A stretch of DNA of 64,000 nt from positions 2,565,331 to 2,629,330 of the forward strand of contig NZ_FUZU01000001.1 in the NCBI RefSeq assembly GCF_900167975.1, given 5' to 3'. Below the pieces are notes generated by a model. The model saw nothing but the letters and a program-made list of their open reading frames with translations. It did no database searches and had not been told where the DNA came from. Every line of letters starts with the position of its first letter. Position 1 is the stretch's first letter. This DNA is from Ohtaekwangia koreensis (GTDB taxonomy: Bacteria; Bacteroidota; Bacteroidia; Cytophagales; Cyclobacteriaceae). Below are positions 7,852 to 16,535 of the stretch, in pieces. A program made the position numbers and the translations under genes.

Positions 7852-8262
7852 TTATGCCTTCTCCAATTCCTTCGTAAATGCTTTTACAAATCCTGGTTTA
7901 TCTTTTTTAACCTCTTTCAGCAGTTGCTTCCTATCTTCGGGTATAGTGAAATATTTTTCAGCCCATACATTTATTTCAATCATGATAGGGAGCAAGTCGA
8001 TTCCTTTGCGTGTTAATTTATATAGCACTTTCGCCTTACTGTCTGGATGATCTAGTTTTTCTATGATCTTGTTTTCTTCCAGCGCCTGCAATCTGGAGGC
8101 CAGGATGTTGGTGGCTATTCCTTCCGGTGACTTTAAAAAATCACCATATGTACATTGTTTTGCTGTCATCAGGTCTCTGATAATCAGCAGAGACCACTTA
8201 TCTCCCCACACATCAAGAGAACAGCTAACCGGACAATCTGATCTTTTTTTGGATTTTGCCAT
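7852..8262 (-). CDS. HxlR-family transcriptional regulator
   Basis: 136 residues: SDCPVSCSLDVWGDKWSLLI hallmark with an N-terminal Cys, a helix-turn-helix around YGDFLKSPEGIATNILASRLQALEE, a wing SKAKVLYKLTRKG, and a lysine-rich C-terminal extension beyond the usual ~110 residues. Divergent from the DUF4345 gene; two 16-17 base palindromes lie right at its 5' end. A close paralogue at 9945-10282 is inactivated, so this protein may control both loci. Confidence 0.92.
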   Translation of the reverse strand: MAKSKKRSDCPVSCSLDVWGDKWSLLIIRDLMTAKQCTYGDFLKSPEGIATNILASRLQALEENKIIEKLDHPDSKAKVLYKLTRKGIDLLPIMIEINVWAEKYFTIPEDRKQLLKEVKKDKPGFVKAFTKELEKA

Positions 8263-8280
8263 AAATGTTTCCTTTTAATC

Positions 8281-8329
8281 ACTTGCATTATGAAAGTGAT
8301 TGTTGATATTTGCACTTGCATTATGCAAG
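8281..8329. promoter_or_regulatory. Twin palindromic HxlR operators upstream of DUF4345 gene
   Basis: ACTTGCATTATGAAAGT (8281-8297) and ACTTGCATTATGCAAG (8314-8329) repeat with a 33-base period, about three helical turns, between the divergent HxlR and DUF4345 genes. The same sites in near-identical form occur at 10301-10349. Confidence 0.75.
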
Positions 8330-8464
8330 CAAAATTACAAAACCGCTCGAAAAAGAGCAAACATATTTATGAAAGCACATATTGGTGGCCAAAAGGTCTG
8401 CGAATAGTAAAAAGCAAATCTTAAGTAAAGGTTAAATAGTTTTCAAATTTTAATAATCAGATAA

Positions 8465-8854
8465 ATGAAACAGATCGTTAATATTTTAGTGATCGTGAGT
8501 ATCATCATGCTCTTATTTTTAGGGGTAAGAAATATGTTTTTCCCCTCTAATACATTCGAACAATATGGTATAAAACTAGAGAGCGTATTAACCTTTAATA
8601 CGTTTCGGGGAGCGATCAGCGGAATGCTTATAGGAATTAGCATGATACTGCTTATGGGATTGCTGACCAGAAATAAAACATGGTATCATTCTTCGCAGTT
8701 GCTTATATTGGTAATACTTTTTGGCAGAATATTTAGCGTTATGGTTGATGGCTGGACAAATGCAGTAATGCCACCCATAGTAGTGGAAGTTTTTATAATT
8801 ACTGTATTGTATTTTGCTTCTAAACAATTAGATACTTCAAAAAAACGAGTTTGA
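8465..8854 (+). CDS. DUF4345 integral membrane protein
   Basis: 129 residues forming about four membrane helices (IVNILVIVSIIMLLFLGV, the ISGMLIGISMILLMGLL segment, LILVILFGRIFSVMV, VEVFIITVLYFAS). The FRGAISGML turn and the GRIFSVMVDG motif are typical of the DUF4345 family, small inner-membrane proteins of unknown function common in Bacteroidota. The long leader (~130 bases) contains the HxlR operators. Control by the divergent HxlR regulator is inferred. Confidence 0.8.
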   Translation: MKQIVNILVIVSIIMLLFLGVRNMFFPSNTFEQYGIKLESVLTFNTFRGAISGMLIGISMILLMGLLTRNKTWYHSSQLLILVILFGRIFSVMVDGWTNAVMPPIVVEVFIITVLYFASKQLDTSKKRV

Positions 8855-8927
8855 CGAGCAGGGGAGAATGAATGAAACTTTGAAGTGTGTAAAGCCAACA
8901 TGCGATAAGTTTTATATGATATAGCCT

Positions 8928-9818
8928 ATGCACTTATTGAAATCTTTATTTCTTCCGGATTTTCCCTCTGGTTCCTCCATCAATTTTTACGATGATAAAT
9001 TATTTCTTGTAGGCGATGATGCAAGTAGTATTTTGATACTTGATTCTTCCTATGAAAAGATTGGTTCGGTACAACTCTTTGAGCATCCCGAGAAAAGAAT
9101 TCCGAAGAAGGAAAAGACAGACTTCGAAGCTTCATCCTTTCTGAGTATAGATGGTATGGAGCATTTACTCATCATGGGCTCCGGTTCAAAACGACTGCGA
9201 AAAAAGATTTATCTCATTCCATTTCAAGAACGCAAACTTGATCTCAGTCAATCGAGTATAATCGACACGGATATTTTTGTTGATCGTGTGCTGTCATCTG
9301 GCGTTGATGAGGTGAACTTTGAAGGTGTAGCGTTCATGGGAACCAGTCTTGTTATTAGTAACAGAGGTAACAGAAAAAATATAACAAATCATTTGATCAT
9401 AACCGATGAGCGTTTCTGGAATAATCAAAGTGAAGTAGTGATGAGGGTAACTCCGCTCCAGGTTCCTTCCTTCTCAAGCAACGTCCCTGGAGTTTCTGAA
9501 ATATACTATGAAGTATCTTTAGATCTTCTGCTCATCGCACTGTCAAGCGAGGACACGGACACTGCCTATAACGATGGGGCGATTGGTAATAGTTATATCG
9601 GCTGGATCCGGAATTTCGGAAGTAAAATTATGAATAGTGTTTTTACGATTGAAGGGATAGTTTGCCTGCCTGATATACATTCGGATTTTGCGCGCGAAAA
9701 AATAGAAGGTTTGTGTATAGCCCAGATTGAGGGTAACTCGATGATAATTCATCTCATTTCCGACAACGATCAGGGAGAAAGTAAACTATTCAAAGTAAAA
9801 ATGCCAATTCCTTCTTAA
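8928..9818 (+). CDS. Uncharacterised beta-propeller-like protein (DUF6929-like)
   Basis: 296 residues without signal peptide. The alternating strands (FYDDKLFLVGDDASSILILD, HLLIMGSGSKRLRKKIYLIP, EVNFEGVAFMGTSLVISNRG, IEGLCIAQIEG) resemble the phytase-like/SdiA-regulated propeller group, in which FEG and IEGL loops recur. I recall a similar domain as DUF6929 but cannot confirm it. No catalytic residues can be named. It follows the DUF4345 gene by 73 bases and may be transcribed with it. Confidence 0.65.
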   Translation: MHLLKSLFLPDFPSGSSINFYDDKLFLVGDDASSILILDSSYEKIGSVQLFEHPEKRIPKKEKTDFEASSFLSIDGMEHLLIMGSGSKRLRKKIYLIPFQERKLDLSQSSIIDTDIFVDRVLSSGVDEVNFEGVAFMGTSLVISNRGNRKNITNHLIITDERFWNNQSEVVMRVTPLQVPSFSSNVPGVSEIYYEVSLDLLLIALSSEDTDTAYNDGAIGNSYIGWIRNFGSKIMNSVFTIEGIVCLPDIHSDFAREKIEGLCIAQIEGNSMIIHLISDNDQGESKLFKVKMPIPS

Positions 9819-9944
9819 GGCGTTCGCCTAAGCGAATAAGTATATGTATTTATAGGGGTTATTTGTAGAATAATCTTCTTACACTATGTTTTTGATTTCA
9901 TACAAATTGCAAATGATCTTGAGAGTAATCTATAGAAAACATCT

Positions 9945-10282
9945 ATAGATTAAGTTCATCAGGAATAGGGAAGTATTTTTCGGCCCATATGTTTATTTTC
10001 AATCACTACAGGCAGTAAATCATTCCCTTTACGAGTCAATTTATATAACACTTTTGCTTTACTATCAGGGTGCTCCAGTTTCTCAATGATTTTGTTTTCT
10101 TCCAGCACGTGTAATCTGGAAGCCAGGATATTCGTGGCTATTCGTTCAGGCGGCTTTAAGAAGTCACCGTAAGTATACTGCTTTGCAGTCATCAGTCTCT
10201 GATAATCAACAGAGACCACTTATCTCCCCATATATCAGGAGAGCGGCCAACCGGACAATCTGATCTTTTTTGCGCGAGTCAT
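9945..10282 (-). pseudogene. HxlR regulator inactivated by three frameshifts
   Basis: On the minus strand the remains parallel the intact protein at 7852-8262 almost residue for residue, but in alternating frames: RSDCPVGRSPDIWGDKWSLL, then MTAKQYTYGDFLKPPERIAT to KVLYKLTRKGNDLLPVVIE, then INIWAEKYFPIPDE. A two-base loss just after the ATG (10280-10282), one base lost before LMTAK (near 10200) and one base gained after VVIE (near 10004) break it. Three separate lesions argue against a sequencing error. It is divergent from the SDR gene at 10370 and was presumably its regulator. Confidence 0.85.
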
Positions 10283-10300
10283 AAAAAATAATTTAAAATC

Positions 10301-10349
10301 ACTTGCATATTGCAAGTTGTTATTATCTTTGCACTTGCATATTGCAAGT
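10301..10349 (+). promoter_or_regulatory. SDR promoter with twin HxlR operators
   Basis: Two perfect copies of the palindrome ACTTGCATATTGCAAGT (10301-10317 and 10333-10349) are 32 bases apart. Between them lies a consensus Bacteroidota -7 element TATCTTTG (10324-10331) with a CTTG -33-like element inside the first palindrome, 18 bases upstream. A bound regulator would cover both -33 and the start site, so repression is the natural reading. Confidence 0.75.
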
Positions 10350-10369
10350 AAATATAATGAAAACATGAA

Positions 10370-11173
10370 ATGAAACAAACAATTCTAGTTACCGGAGCTT
10401 CCTCGGGTTTTGGACTTCTTATCGCCCAAAAACTTCATGACAGTGGCCATCATGTAATTGGCACAAGTCGTAATCCGGAAAAATATATAGGTAAACTGCC
10501 TTTTAAATTTTTAGCACTGGACATTGCTGATGATAGTTCAATTGAATCTTTTGGTAAGCGGCTGTTCTCTCAGATTGATCAGTTGGATGTACTTATAAAC
10601 AACGCTGGGTATTTAGTGACTGGACTTGCAGAAGAAACTTCTATTGAACTTGGAAGGCAACAATTGGAAACAAACTTTTGGGGAACTGTTAAACTCACAA
10701 ACCAAATACTTCCCTATTTTAGAAAGCAGGCGCATGGGAAAATAATTACCATAGGATCTATTCTTGGTTTAATTGGTCTACCAAATGTCTCATATTACTC
10801 GGCTTCAAAACATGCTCTGGAAGGATATTTCAAGTCGCTACGATTTGAGTTAAATCAATTCAATATCAAGGTAAGTATAGTGGAGCCTATGGGTTTCAAA
10901 ACCAGTATAGGTGACAATGCAATCAAGTCCACAGGTATAATACATGATTACCAGACATTCCGACAACAAATTGCAGCGTTCACAAAGCGCGAATTTGACA
11001 ATGCAGCTGGTCCTGAACCAGTGGTACATACCGTGTTGAAAGTTGTAAATGAAAAAGCTCCCAAATTCAGCTATCCGGTAGGGAAGGGCGCATCGATTTT
11101 TCTCACGCTACAACGGGTTGCTTACCATACTTTTGAAGGCGCTATTTTGAAAAGAGTGAATGCCACAAAATAA
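10370..11173 (+). CDS. Short-chain dehydrogenase/reductase (SDR)
   Basis: 267 residues of classical SDR: TGASSGFG cofactor loop at residues 8-15, INNAG, the active-site region ITIGSILG and YYSASKHALEG with the catalytic Tyr-x3-Lys. Residues after the fold (VHTVLKVVNEKAPKFSYPVG) resemble the 'oxidoreductase' group acting on ketones or steroids; substrate unknown. First gene of a run with the alpha/beta hydrolase and quinone reductase-like genes, though gaps of 123 and 35 bases leave operon structure open. Its dedicated HxlR regulator is dead. Confidence 0.9.
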   Translation: MKQTILVTGASSGFGLLIAQKLHDSGHHVIGTSRNPEKYIGKLPFKFLALDIADDSSIESFGKRLFSQIDQLDVLINNAGYLVTGLAEETSIELGRQQLETNFWGTVKLTNQILPYFRKQAHGKIITIGSILGLIGLPNVSYYSASKHALEGYFKSLRFELNQFNIKVSIVEPMGFKTSIGDNAIKSTGIIHDYQTFRQQIAAFTKREFDNAAGPEPVVHTVLKVVNEKAPKFSYPVGKGASIFLTLQRVAYHTFEGAILKRVNATK

Positions 11174-11296
11174 TTAACAAACTGAAAATATATAGTCGAT
11201 CTATAGCATAGAGGCGCGATTAATATACCGACACCTATAGCGTTAAATCCTATCCGTGTAAACAATCAAGCTATCTGTTCTGAACACTTTTGAATC

Positions 11297-12232
11297 ATGA
11301 AAAAACAACATATCATATTTTACTTATGCCTGCTTACAATAACACACGCATCTGCGCAAATCGCCAGCGCAAGTGATAACCCTAAAACTGTCATGCAAAG
11401 CACCATCTATCAAAATGTACCAACACAAACCATCGATGTCCAGGGAACAAAGTTTGTGTATCGTAAACTCGGAACCAATACCGGTGTACCGGTAATCTTT
11501 CTAAATCACTTAGCCGCTACAATGGATAACTGTGATCCACGTATTATGGATGGCATTGCTTCACACTACCAGATAATTTGTTTTGATAATCGAGGCGTGG
11601 GCGGAACGGAGGGAAAAACTCCAAAGACAATTGCCGAAATGGCAAAAGATGCGAGAGCATTTATTCATGCCTTAGGGTATGAGAAAGTTGATTTGGTTGG
11701 CTTTTCATTAGGCGGTTTTATATCACAGGAAATATTACTTCAAGAGCCAGCGCTCGTTCGTAAAGCTATTATAGCAGGAACTGGTCCTGCTGGTGGTGAA
11801 GGAATTAAAAATGTTACAAGAATTACCTACTTAGATATTTTCAGAGGTCTTCTGACATTCAAGGATGCCAAGACATATCTTTTTTTCAACAGAAATAAAA
11901 ACGGGAAAAAGTCTGCAAAAGAATTTTTAAGCCGGTTGGAAGAACGGAAAGAAAACCGCGATAAAAAAATGAAAGTCAGTAATTTTCAAAGGCAACTAAA
12001 AGCTATACATGCATGGGGACTGCAATCATCACAAGATTTATCAGTGATAAAGCAACCGGTGTTAGTCGTTAATGGCGACAATGACAGAATGGTGCCGAGC
12101 AGCAATACAGAAGATTTAAGTAAGCGTATCCAAAATTCGGAGCTTATCATTTATAAAGATGCAGGACATGGTGGTATATTTCAGTATCATGAGGAGTTTG
12201 TTAAAAAAGCACTTGAATTTCTGGCGCAGTAA
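11297..12232 (+). CDS. Secreted alpha/beta hydrolase
   Basis: 311 residues; signal peptide to about residue 20 (THASAQ). The nucleophile elbow GFSLGG places Ser at 137; NGDNDRMVP gives the Asp and DAGHGGIFQYHEEF the catalytic His. The oxyanion region is FLNHLAATMDNCD rather than the common HGxPG. Close in style to 3-oxoadipate enol-lactonase or non-haem haloperoxidase-like hydrolases, which are cytoplasmic; the signal here suggests periplasmic action. Substrate unknown. Confidence 0.85.
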   Translation: MKKQHIIFYLCLLTITHASAQIASASDNPKTVMQSTIYQNVPTQTIDVQGTKFVYRKLGTNTGVPVIFLNHLAATMDNCDPRIMDGIASHYQIICFDNRGVGGTEGKTPKTIAEMAKDARAFIHALGYEKVDLVGFSLGGFISQEILLQEPALVRKAIIAGTGPAGGEGIKNVTRITYLDIFRGLLTFKDAKTYLFFNRNKNGKKSAKEFLSRLEERKENRDKKMKVSNFQRQLKAIHAWGLQSSQDLSVIKQPVLVVNGDNDRMVPSSNTEDLSKRIQNSELIIYKDAGHGGIFQYHEEFVKKALEFLAQ

Positions 12233-12267
12233 TCTCGCTTTCTGTTAAAACATAAAAAACTAAAATT

Positions 12268-13269
12268 ATGAAGGCATTCATCATCGATCGTTATAAAAGT
12301 AAAAATGGCGGACGCATTACAGAAACCGCTGAACCGGAACTGCGAGAAAATGACGTGTTGGTTCAAGTCCATGCTGCCAGTATAAATCTACTCGATTCCA
12401 AAATTAGTGCGGGAGAATTTAAAATCATATTGCCCTATACATTACCCCTTATATTAGGCAATGATGTAGCAGGTGTCATAACAAAGGTGGGCTCTCGTGT
12501 AAGGAGATTCAAACCCGGTGACGAAGTATATGCAAGGCCTGATAAGGACAGAATTGGTACGTTCGCAGAATTCATTTCAATGGATGAAAAGGATGTAGCT
12601 ATTAAACCGAAGAACCTCACTATGGAGGAAGCTGCATCTATACCCTTGGTTGGTTTAACGGCCTGGCAGGCATTGATTGAAAAAGGAAATCTGAAAAAAG
12701 GACAAAAAGTTTTTATTCAGGCTGGTTCTGGTGGTGTGGGTACATTTGCAATTCAGTTGGCCAAACACTTGGGTGCTATTGTCGCAACTACAACCAGCAG
12801 TGCAAACACTGAATTGGTGAAAAGCCTCGGTGCAGATATAGTGATCGATTACAAAAAGAATGACTTCGAGACTATACTTCGTGATTACGATCTGGTTTTA
12901 AATAGTCAGGATGCCAAGACCCTTGAGAAATCTTTGCGCATTCTCAAGCCAGGAGGAAAACTCATTTCAATCTCAGGGCCGCCAGATCCGGATTTTGCGA
13001 ATGAAATCGGATTACCTTGGTTCATGAAATTAATAGTGCGTCTGTTGAGCGCTGGTGTTCGGAAGAAAGCCAGACGTCTTCGTGTTGGTTTCTCATTTCT
13101 TTTTATGAGGGCAGAAGGTGAGCAATTAAGCAAGATCACTTCTCTCATCGAAGCTGGTATCATACGACCTGTAATGGACAAAGTATACCCTTTCGAAGAA
13201 ACGCATGAAGCTATAAAGTATGTGGAATCCGGACGTGCAAAAGGAAAGGTCGTAGTAAGAATCAAATAG
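12268..13269 (+). CDS. NADPH-dependent quinone/enone oxidoreductase (MDR family)
   Basis: 333 residues of medium-chain reductase: GroES-like N-terminus (ENDVLVQVHAASINLLDSKI), LGNDVAGVITKVGSRV, nucleotide fold GSGGVGTFAIQLAKHLGA, and a C-terminal VYPFEETHEAIKYVESGRAKGKVVVRIK split by the fold. No structural or catalytic zinc Cys cluster, as in quinone reductase-like members. Starts 35 bases after the hydrolase gene, so co-transcription is likely. A role in reducing quinones or enones fits control by an electrophile-sensing HxlR, but this is inference. Confidence 0.9.
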   Translation: MKAFIIDRYKSKNGGRITETAEPELRENDVLVQVHAASINLLDSKISAGEFKIILPYTLPLILGNDVAGVITKVGSRVRRFKPGDEVYARPDKDRIGTFAEFISMDEKDVAIKPKNLTMEEAASIPLVGLTAWQALIEKGNLKKGQKVFIQAGSGGVGTFAIQLAKHLGAIVATTTSSANTELVKSLGADIVIDYKKNDFETILRDYDLVLNSQDAKTLEKSLRILKPGGKLISISGPPDPDFANEIGLPWFMKLIVRLLSAGVRKKARRLRVGFSFLFMRAEGEQLSKITSLIEAGIIRPVMDKVYPFEETHEAIKYVESGRAKGKVVVRIK

Positions 13270-13346
13270 TATATTTATAGTGTGAATCTTTTTTGTTAAT
13301 TATATAGGGGAGGGTAGGAGTATCTAGTCTCAGTATGGACAATAAA

Positions 13347-13380
13347 TAAAAAACCTGAGGTCGTGGTGGCGTCAGGTTTT
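13347..13380. terminator. Bidirectional terminator
   Basis: Hairpin AAACCTGA...TCAGGTTT flanked by A-run and T-run between convergent genes. Confidence 0.75.
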
Positions 13381-13400
13381 AGTATCATTGCACATGCAGA

Positions 13401-15392
13401 TTAATTACCTCTCAACGAAGTCTGCTTACCGTCCCAGACATTGTTGGTAATATTACGATCCGGAAATATACCTTTAGGATCTATAGCCACCTTACTGATA
13501 GCACCATCGGAATCTGGGGTAAACTTGTAAACAGATCCTTGCTCCCAGATTTCTACTGGAAAATTATGAAACTCTTTGTTCCCATTTTCATAGGTAATTT
13601 CGATCTGTAAAGGCATTGCAGCCCGTTCCATATTTTCAACAATGACTATGGCTTTTCCAATTTGTCCTTTGGCAGGATTTATAATTTTAGTTACGCTTTG
13701 ATCCAGCGCGTAATTTTCGAGGAACATAGATTTCCAAAACCAGTTAAGGTCTTCGCCCGTTGAATTGTTGATGCTGCTGAAAAAGTCCCACGGTGTTGGA
13801 TGCTTGTAGGCCCAGTCACGGATATACTTTCGGAAGGCGAAATCAAACCGTTCTTTCCCTACGATATGTTCCCGCAGCAGCGTGAGTAAATATGCTACCT
13901 TTTGATATTGTACAGTATATACTTCATTTCCCGGAATAACATCGGGTCGGGTCATGATGGGAACAAGTGAATCAGCGAAGAGCCCTTCGACCGGTATATC
14001 AATTTCAGGATACCCTATAAATTCGCCACCATTAAATTCTCTGGTAGCCATGTTATCCATAAACGCATTTAGTCCTTCGTCCATCCAGGCATATCTCCGT
14101 TCGTTACTTCCTACAATCATCGGAAACCAGGTATGTCCAAGTTCATGGTTAACCACAGCCCAATACATGTTGCCTTTATCTTTTGCAGAACAAAAAACAA
14201 GGCCGGGGTACTCCATGCCATCCAGGTTTGATGCAACATTCACGGCCTTGTTGTAGGGGTATTCATACCATGTTTGAGAGAAGTTTTGCAGCGTAAATTT
14301 TATATACTCCCCTGAACGTTCCCAACTTTGAGCAAGCTTCGACTCAATTGGATATAGCGAGCTTCCCAGTACTTTTCTTCCGCTCGGTAAACTAATCCCA
14401 ATGCCTTCCCATACAAATGATTTTGAAGCTGTCCAGGCAAAATCCCGTGCAGAAGTTAATTTGAATTTCCAGGTACAAAAAGGTTTTGAAGGTCGTGAAG
14501 CAACTTGGGTAACTTCTTCAGCTGTCTGTATATATACTTTTTTGTCAGACAACTTTGCTTTGTTCCAACGTTCGAGTTGTGAGGGAGTCAATACATCTCC
14601 AGGGTTGAGAAGATCGCCAGATGCTTCAACGATGTAGGCTGAAGGCAGCGTGATGTTAACATCAAAATTTCCATACTCTAAATAGAATTCGCCATTGCCC
14701 AGATAGGGAAGTGTGTTCCAGCCATTGACATCGTCCAATACACAAAGACGCGGATACCATTGTGCCACGGAATAGATGTCACCATTTTTAGTGGATAGTA
14801 TATCGGTACGATTCACATTAAAATCAGCGTTCCTGAAATTTCTCGGGAATTTGTAACTATACTTTACCTGGAATGAAAGCTGTTTTCCCGAGGAAAGTGG
14901 TTCCTGGAGCTCAATCTTCATTCGCGTATCATGTATACTATATGTGCCTTCATACTGTGCTGCTTTGGAATTGCTCAGCATGACAGACTCAATGACAAAA
15001 CCGCCTTCGAATTTTGGATCGGTCGCTTGGCTTGTCAGAAACAGTTTACTGTCCAGTCCCTTTGAGTGCTTTTTGTATACATTCTGGTCCATCTGCAACC
15101 ATAAAAATGAAAGTTCATTTGGACTGTTGTTAGAGTATATAATTGTTTCAGTTCCCGTAATGACTTCAGCTTTGTCGTCGAGGGTTACGTCAATTTTATA
15201 GTCAACCCGATTTTGCCAATATGCCGGACCTGGTTCGCCTGTGGCAGAACGGTATGAATTGCCTATCGGTAAAAAGGACGAAGCAGAAAATAAATCAGAA
15301 GCTATATACTTTGATTTTGGCTGCTCCTGAGATTGAACTAAAGTCGTTTTAAGAAGAATAAAAAGGCAGAAAATGGCAATAATGCGATTCAT
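13401..15392 (-). CDS. Secreted M1-family metallopeptidase
   Basis: About 663 residues from the ATG at 15390-15392 (MNRIIAIFCLFILLKTTLVQSQ, a signal peptide); five further codons upstream are in frame. The gluzincin zinc site HELGH (residues ~416-420) with the third ligand Glu 19 residues after the second His (WMDEG) is intact. The usual exopeptidase loop GxMEN is replaced by DGMEYPG, so aminopeptidase specificity should not be assumed. The C-terminal part is beta-rich (WEQGSVYKFTPDSDGAISKVAIDPKG split over the end). Likely periplasmic peptide degradation. Divergent from arsR. Confidence 0.9.
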   Translation of the reverse strand: MNRIIAIFCLFILLKTTLVQSQEQPKSKYIASDLFSASSFLPIGNSYRSATGEPGPAYWQNRVDYKIDVTLDDKAEVITGTETIIYSNNSPNELSFLWLQMDQNVYKKHSKGLDSKLFLTSQATDPKFEGGFVIESVMLSNSKAAQYEGTYSIHDTRMKIELQEPLSSGKQLSFQVKYSYKFPRNFRNADFNVNRTDILSTKNGDIYSVAQWYPRLCVLDDVNGWNTLPYLGNGEFYLEYGNFDVNITLPSAYIVEASGDLLNPGDVLTPSQLERWNKAKLSDKKVYIQTAEEVTQVASRPSKPFCTWKFKLTSARDFAWTASKSFVWEGIGISLPSGRKVLGSSLYPIESKLAQSWERSGEYIKFTLQNFSQTWYEYPYNKAVNVASNLDGMEYPGLVFCSAKDKGNMYWAVVNHELGHTWFPMIVGSNERRYAWMDEGLNAFMDNMATREFNGGEFIGYPEIDIPVEGLFADSLVPIMTRPDVIPGNEVYTVQYQKVAYLLTLLREHIVGKERFDFAFRKYIRDWAYKHPTPWDFFSSINNSTGEDLNWFWKSMFLENYALDQSVTKIINPAKGQIGKAIVIVENMERAAMPLQIEITYENGNKEFHNFPVEIWEQGSVYKFTPDSDGAISKVAIDPKGIFPDRNITNNVWDGKQTSLRGN

Positions 15393-15461
15393 AGGTGGTT
15401 CAACCAAGGTTTACTAATGTTTGCTAATATACTATAAAATGCCAGTCGGTATGTTGTTTTT

Positions 15462-15499
15462 GATTTTGTCATACCGTAATATTGCGGTATGACAAAATC
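15462..15499. promoter_or_regulatory. Perfect 15-bp inverted repeat abutting arsR start
   Basis: GATTTTGTCATACCG (15462-15476) pairs perfectly with CGGTATGACAAAATC (15485-15499) across an 8-base loop; the ATG of arsR is three bases later. The position and dyad fit an ArsR operator, but an RNA hairpin this strong directly before the start codon could also limit translation. Confidence 0.75.
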
Positions 15500-15501
15500 A
15501 A

Positions 15502-15831
15502 ATGGGAATTACCAAGTCAGAATTATTTAAAAAACGCCAGAATAGGATTGCCCATCTGGCAAAAGCATTTGATCATCCGGCAAGGGTAGCGATAATTGAA
15601 TACCTCCTTGGTAATCAAACGTGTATTTGCAATGATCTGGTTGATGTGCTTCCACTATCGCAGTCTACCATTAACCAGCATCTTAAAGAGCTGAAAAGCA
15701 TTGGTATAATTAAAGGTGAGGTTGAAGGCCCGAAAGTCAATTATTGTATTGACGAGAAAGTCTGGGAAGAAGCACGAGAAATGTTCCTGAATATATTCTC
15801 GCAATATATTTCAAAGAAAGACTGCTGCTAA
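15502..15831 (+). CDS. arsR: ArsR-family arsenic-responsive repressor
   Basis: 109-residue winged helix: FDHPARVAIIEYLLGNQTCICNDLVDVLPLSQSTINQHLKEL in segments, with CIC at the start of the recognition region (Cys40s) where arsenite ligands lie in several ArsR proteins, and a terminal KKDCC that could add thiols. The DNA-reading helix is SQSTINQHL. First gene of arsR-phosphatase-acr3-sigZ. Autoregulation through the inverted repeat just upstream is inferred. Confidence 0.9.
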   Translation: MGITKSELFKKRQNRIAHLAKAFDHPARVAIIEYLLGNQTCICNDLVDVLPLSQSTINQHLKELKSIGIIKGEVEGPKVNYCIDEKVWEEAREMFLNIFSQYISKKDCC

Positions 15832-15888
15832 AATTTATACCACTATACTGTAAGTTTCAATATACTATTTACCAATAAACACCAGCAT

Positions 15889-16530
15889 ATGCCCGCAGTC
15901 GAAAAAGGAATATTACTTCCTTCATTAACATCCACAGTCATGCAGTTAACCAGCGGGTTTGATGAAATTCCCTCTGCGCGTTTTGAGATACTGAATACGT
16001 TGACATTCTTCATTCAGAATAAGATTGCAAGTAATCAAAATGTATACTTGAATTTTATTTGTACTCATAATTCTCGTAGGAGCCATCTGTCTCAGATTTG
16101 GGCTCAAACTGCAGCACATTATTATAACATTCCCAATGTCTTTTGTTTTTCAGGAGGAACGGAAGCGACAGCATTTAATCCGAGAGCTGTACGGGCCATG
16201 CAGTCTGCAGGGTTCTCAATATCAAAAATGTCAGAAGGCGCGAATCCTATATATGATGTAAAATATTCTTCGGATATACCCGCTATAAAAGCATTTTCCA
16301 AGACGTATGATGATCCCTTTAATCATAATAAAAACTTTGCAGCAGTAATGACCTGTTCGCATGCTGATGAGAATTGTCCTGTAGTATTTGGTGCTGAAGC
16401 AAGAATTCCACTTCGGTATGATGATCCGAAGGAGTTCGATGACACGCCTCTGGAGGAAGCCAAGTATACTGAAAGAGTTTACCAAATCGGCAAGGAAGTA
16501 TTGTTTGCATTTTCACAAGTTAGATTTTAG
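15889..16530 (+). CDS. Arsenate reductase-like low-molecular-weight tyrosine phosphatase
   Basis: 213 residues. The P-loop [13 protein letters not shown] gives the CX5R site with Cys58 and Arg64; [18 protein letters not shown] follows as in the LMW-PTP arsenate reductases of Bacteroidota. Another pair of Cys in [12 protein letters not shown] could serve as relay thiols for reduction. Between arsR and acr3, ending 5 bases before the transporter gene, so arsenate to arsenite reduction is the obvious role. Longer than classic ArsC (~135 residues) because of N- and C-terminal extensions. Confidence 0.88.
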   Translation: MPAVEKGILLPSLTSTVMQLTSGFDEIPSARFEILNTLTFFIQNKIASNQNVYLNFICTHNSRRSHLSQIWAQTAAHYYNIPNVFCFSGGTEATAFNPRAVRAMQSAGFSISKMSEGANPIYDVKYSSDIPAIKAFSKTYDDPFNHNKNFAAVMTCSHADENCPVVFGAEARIPLRYDDPKEFDDTPLEEAKYTERVYQIGKEVLFAFSQVRF

Positions 16531-16535
16531 GAATT

